Origin: Motiliproteus sp036960175
Lineage (GTDB): Bacteria; Pseudomonadota; Gammaproteobacteria; Pseudomonadales; Balneatricaceae
Assembly: GCA_036960175.1 (NCBI GenBank)
Contig: JBALWH010000012.1
Location: 39,543 to 103,542 of the forward strand
Direction: 5' to 3'
DNA: 64,000 bases
In this document: positions 61,560 through 64,000 of the stretch, one piece after another
How the letters are laid out: each line of letters opens with the position of its first letter
Numbering within the stretch: the first letter of the stretch is position 1
Position numbers and translations under genes: made by a program
The notes under the pieces: model-generated
Seen by the model: the letters and a program-made list of their open reading frames with translations, nothing else
The model's database searches: none
Told to the model about the DNA's origin: nothing

Positions 61560-62135
61560 ATGACCAAAACTGGGCTTTTCCTCAAGATTATCGACAACCT
61601 CGAGAGCTATATCTGCCGAACACTGTTAGCTCTCTTCGTACTGTTGCTGTTTGCTCAAATCGTGTCTAGGGAAGTGTTCCAGCAATCACTCTCTTGGTCC
61701 GAAGAGCTGGCGGTTTACATGTTTGTTTGGTTCGTTTTTTTCGGAGCCAGCTACGCCGCTAAGTTGTCGGCCCACAACCGTGTAACCTTCCACTTCAAAT
61801 GGCTGCCCGAGAAAGTAGCGATATCCATGGAGGCCATGGCCGACCTGATCTGGATCGCTTTCAACTGCTACTTCGTCTACCTAGCTTATGATTTTATCTT
61901 CAACCGCATGAACCTGTTCTGGAAATCTCAGACCTTGGGCGTGCCGATGAAATACATCTACCTGATTCTGCCCATTGCGTTCAGCCTGATGACCCTTCGG
62001 ATCATTCAGGTCAATTACTACAAGTTTGTCAAAGGGATCGACGTGCGTGACCCCGAGGCATTAGAGCTTGACGAGTTGATAGAAGTCAGCGGAAACGATA
62101 ACGACGCCAAAAAAAACAAAAATGAAGCGTCATAA
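61560..62135 (+). CDS. TRAP transporter small permease (DctQ family)
   Basis: A 191-residue membrane protein with four helices. SWSEELAVYMFVWFVFFGASYAAKLSAHN is the DctQ pattern. The start at 61560 has GGGAG eight bases upstream; a TTG at 61554 is also in frame. The C-terminal tail is charged. It precedes the large permease by 14 bases. Confidence 0.88.
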   Translation: MTKTGLFLKIIDNLESYICRTLLALFVLLLFAQIVSREVFQQSLSWSEELAVYMFVWFVFFGASYAAKLSAHNRVTFHFKWLPEKVAISMEAMADLIWIAFNCYFVYLAYDFIFNRMNLFWKSQTLGVPMKYIYLILPIAFSLMTLRIIQVNYYKFVKGIDVRDPEALELDELIEVSGNDNDAKKNKNEAS

Positions 62136-62149
62136 CCTGGAATCGACTC

Positions 62150-63493
62150 ATGGCTGAAACCACGATTGTTCTTGTTCTTTTCGGAACCTTTTTCTTGCTG
62201 CTTGTGCTGGGCGCGCCCATCACCGTATCACTGGGGGTCTCGGCACTGCTCTCCTTCATATATCTGGAAGAGAACCCCATTAAACTGGTGCAGATCGCCT
62301 TTACTTCGGTAGGATCGTTCCCGCTGATGGCACTGCCCGCCTTTATTCTAGCCGGGGCGCTAATGGAAGCCGCTGGCATATCCAAACGGCTAGTCAACAT
62401 AGCCGAAAGCTTTGCTGGCCCCTTTACCGGCGGTATGTCCGCCGCTACGGTATTGGCCTGTATGTTTTTCGGTGCGATCTCCGGTTCGGGACCGGCCACC
62501 ACAGCAGCTGTAGGTATGCTGATGATCCCGGCTATGGTCAAGCGCGGTTACGACCGCAGCTATGCAGCGGCAATCACAGCCTCTTCCGGCGGCCTGGGGA
62601 TTATCATTCCACCGTCGATCCCGATGGTAATTTTCGGTATATCCGCCATTGGTCTGACCGTGCCGCCCGAAGCGATCGAGAAATACGGCAGCTTCCAGAC
62701 GGTATCGATCTCAACGCTATTTATCGCCGGGTTTATGCCCGCGCTAGTGATCTCGATTAGCCTGTTAGTCATGAACTACTTCCGTTGTAAAAAAGCCGGC
62801 TACATGGGCTCCACCGACGGCTGGTCAATCGGTCATATCGGCGAAGTCTTCAGAAAAGGGTTCTGGTCAGTGCTGGCACCGCTGGTCATCCTGGGAGGCA
62901 TCTATACGGGCTTTTTCACCCCCACGGAATCGGCCATTGTGGCTATCTTCTACACCCTGATGGTGGGCTGGTTTATCCATAAAGAACTAAAGTGGAAAGA
63001 TCTTGTTCACTCGCTTGAGACAACCACTTGGCTGTCAGGGCGCGTGCTGTTGATTCTGTTTACCGCCACTGTTTTCGGACGGGTGCTGGTGGAGAATGAA
63101 ATCCCCGACTCCATCGCCACGTCCATGCTTAGCCTGACTGATAACGTTTACCTGATCTGGACCATGATCATCGCGTTCCTACTATTTGTGGGTATGTTTA
63201 TGGAGACCCTCGCTGCGATCATGATCCTTACCCCAGTATTGTTGCCGGTCACCTACAGTCTGGGCATCGATCCGATTCACTTCGGTGTCGTATTGATCTG
63301 CTGTCTGTCGATTGGATTTGCTACGCCACCCTTGGGCGAAAACCTGTTTGTGGCATCGGGAATCTCGGATACACCGTTGGAAGACATCACCGCCAAAGCC
63401 TTGCCGTTTGCAGCAATTTCGGTAGTCGGCGTGTTCATCATCGCCTTCGTGCCAGAGATCACACTGTTTCTGCCCAGGTTATTGGCGAACTGA
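62150..63493 (+). CDS. TRAP transporter large permease (DctM family)
   Basis: A 447-residue protein with about twelve helices. FFGAISGSGPATTAAVGMLMIPAMVKRGY is the first conserved half, and FVGMFMETLAAIMILTPVLLPV is the second. Together with the small subunit it imports the compound caught by the upstream binding protein. Confidence 0.92.
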   Translation: MAETTIVLVLFGTFFLLLVLGAPITVSLGVSALLSFIYLEENPIKLVQIAFTSVGSFPLMALPAFILAGALMEAAGISKRLVNIAESFAGPFTGGMSAATVLACMFFGAISGSGPATTAAVGMLMIPAMVKRGYDRSYAAAITASSGGLGIIIPPSIPMVIFGISAIGLTVPPEAIEKYGSFQTVSISTLFIAGFMPALVISISLLVMNYFRCKKAGYMGSTDGWSIGHIGEVFRKGFWSVLAPLVILGGIYTGFFTPTESAIVAIFYTLMVGWFIHKELKWKDLVHSLETTTWLSGRVLLILFTATVFGRVLVENEIPDSIATSMLSLTDNVYLIWTMIIAFLLFVGMFMETLAAIMILTPVLLPVTYSLGIDPIHFGVVLICCLSIGFATPPLGENLFVASGISDTPLEDITAKALPFAAISVVGVFIIAFVPEITLFLPRLLAN

Positions 63494-63554
63494 CGTGTCG
63501 AATGAACCCACTGAAGTTCGACTAGATATAGCTGTAATTTAACAATCTGTTAAC

Positions 63555-63594
63555 CGCTCGACTAGCGTTCACCTTCGCGAACGCTAGTCGAGCG
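63555..63594 (+). repeat. Perfect 16-bp inverted repeat between the TRAP and stress genes
   Basis: CGCTCGACTAGCGTTC (63555-63570) and GAACGCTAGTCGAGCG (63579-63594) are a perfect inverted repeat around an 8-base loop. No U-run follows, so it is not a usual terminator. It may be an mRNA stabiliser or processing site, or an operator. Confidence 0.85.
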
Positions 63595-63614
63595 CAGCCG
63601 GAGGAACAGCACCC

Positions 63615-64000
63615 ATGCTGCCAGAAATCAAACAAATCCTGTACTGTACCGATCTGTCCAAGAATGCCTCCTACGCGTTCAAATACGCGGCGTATCTGGC
63701 AAAACAGACCGGTGCTAAAGTGCACGTGTTGCACGTCGTTGAAAAGCTCTCCAGTGACGCACGCATTACTTTGCAAACTTACGTAATGAATGCAAAGGCC
63801 CGCGACGAATTTATCAACCACCGCATCGACCATGCCAAGGAGTTGCTCCAGCATCGTCAGGATTATTTCTGGGACGTGTTGGTGCCCACCGAAAAAAGCG
63901 TGCGCGAAAAAATTGCTTCAATCGACGTAGTGGAACAGCACCCGGCCGAAACTATCCTCAATAAATCTAAGGAACTAGGCGTCGATCTGATCATAATGGG
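63615..64000 (+). CDS. Universal stress protein (partial, runs off the window)
   Basis: The first 128 codons are in the window. The start at 63615 follows GGAGGA. ILYCTDLSKNASYAFKYAAYLAKQTGAKVHVLHVVEK is the UspA beginning, and the window ends at VDLIIMG, just where the ATP-binding loop starts. Its position after the TRAP genes matches the arrangement at 42147 and of teaD. It probably tunes the transporter. Confidence 0.85.
   Translation, partial: MLPEIKQILYCTDLSKNASYAFKYAAYLAKQTGAKVHVLHVVEKLSSDARITLQTYVMNAKARDEFINHRIDHAKELLQHRQDYFWDVLVPTEKSVREKIASIDVVEQHPAETILNKSKELGVDLIIM

Overview
The window looks like chromosome of a heterotrophic marine gammaproteobacterium of the Oceanospirillales/Alteromonadales type. 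The evidence is compatible-solute and carboxylate uptake (a BCCT carrier and two TRAP transporters, one closely resembling the ectoine transporter TeaABC-TeaD), a PhoBR-Pst system, sigma-54 nitrogen control, and moderate GC with dense operons. No rRNA, tRNA, CRISPR array or intact transposase was seen.

Layout. 0-4.3 kb: a flavin/PNPOx-type protein (cut by the window edge), an AhpD-like protein and a divergent LysR regulator; a PEP-CTERM surface protein; a HupE-like membrane protein with an anchor partner. 4.6-11.3 kb: a seven-gene envelope operon without a name I recognise. It holds a coiled-coil exported protein, two lipoproteins, a MotA/TolQ/ExbB-like channel, an ExbD-like coiled-coil protein with the membrane aspartate at residue 25, and two proteins with SPOR-like C-termini, one of them a lytic transglycosylase. 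This is the best candidate for an undescribed system: a proton- or sodium-driven motor coupled to peptidoglycan remodelling. 11.5-18.0 kb: phoB-phoR-pstS-pstC-pstA-pstB without phoU, with repeated Pho-box-like sites.

18.0-26.4 kb is sparse and accessory-like. A Yip1-like membrane protein and an astacin-type metalloprotease lie between two inverted copies of a ~145-bp repeat, followed by LysR, BCCT and a periplasmic binding protein. 26.4-32.1 kb: a nucleoside/BMP-type ABC transporter operon with a polysaccharide-deacetylase-like enzyme. 32.9-35.3 kb: a GIN-domain protein, aroD with a zinc ribbon, and a DUF1840 protein.

35.4-38.8 kb is an operon of a formate/nitrite channel, a PP2C-kinase fusion and cyanase. 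It is preceded by a near-perfect sigma-54 promoter and a leader RNA with two hexaloop hairpins of the ANTAR-target form overlapping an intrinsic terminator. This predicts nitrogen control by NtrC plus nitrate/nitrite-responsive antitermination. 39.1-42.6 kb: TeaABC-like TRAP with a universal stress protein.

42.8-49.7 kb: maeB, a Gre-like protein, pirin, glutathionyl-hydroquinone reductase, maiA and fahA (end of tyrosine/homogentisate breakdown). 49.9-57.5 kb: a MITE-like element, then the moxR-DUF58-DUF4381-batA-batBC-batD operon. 57.8-64 kb: a MATE exporter, a cold-shock protein, and a second TRAP operon with its own universal stress protein, cut by the window end. In several transporter operons a stem-loop separates the binding-protein gene from the permease genes.
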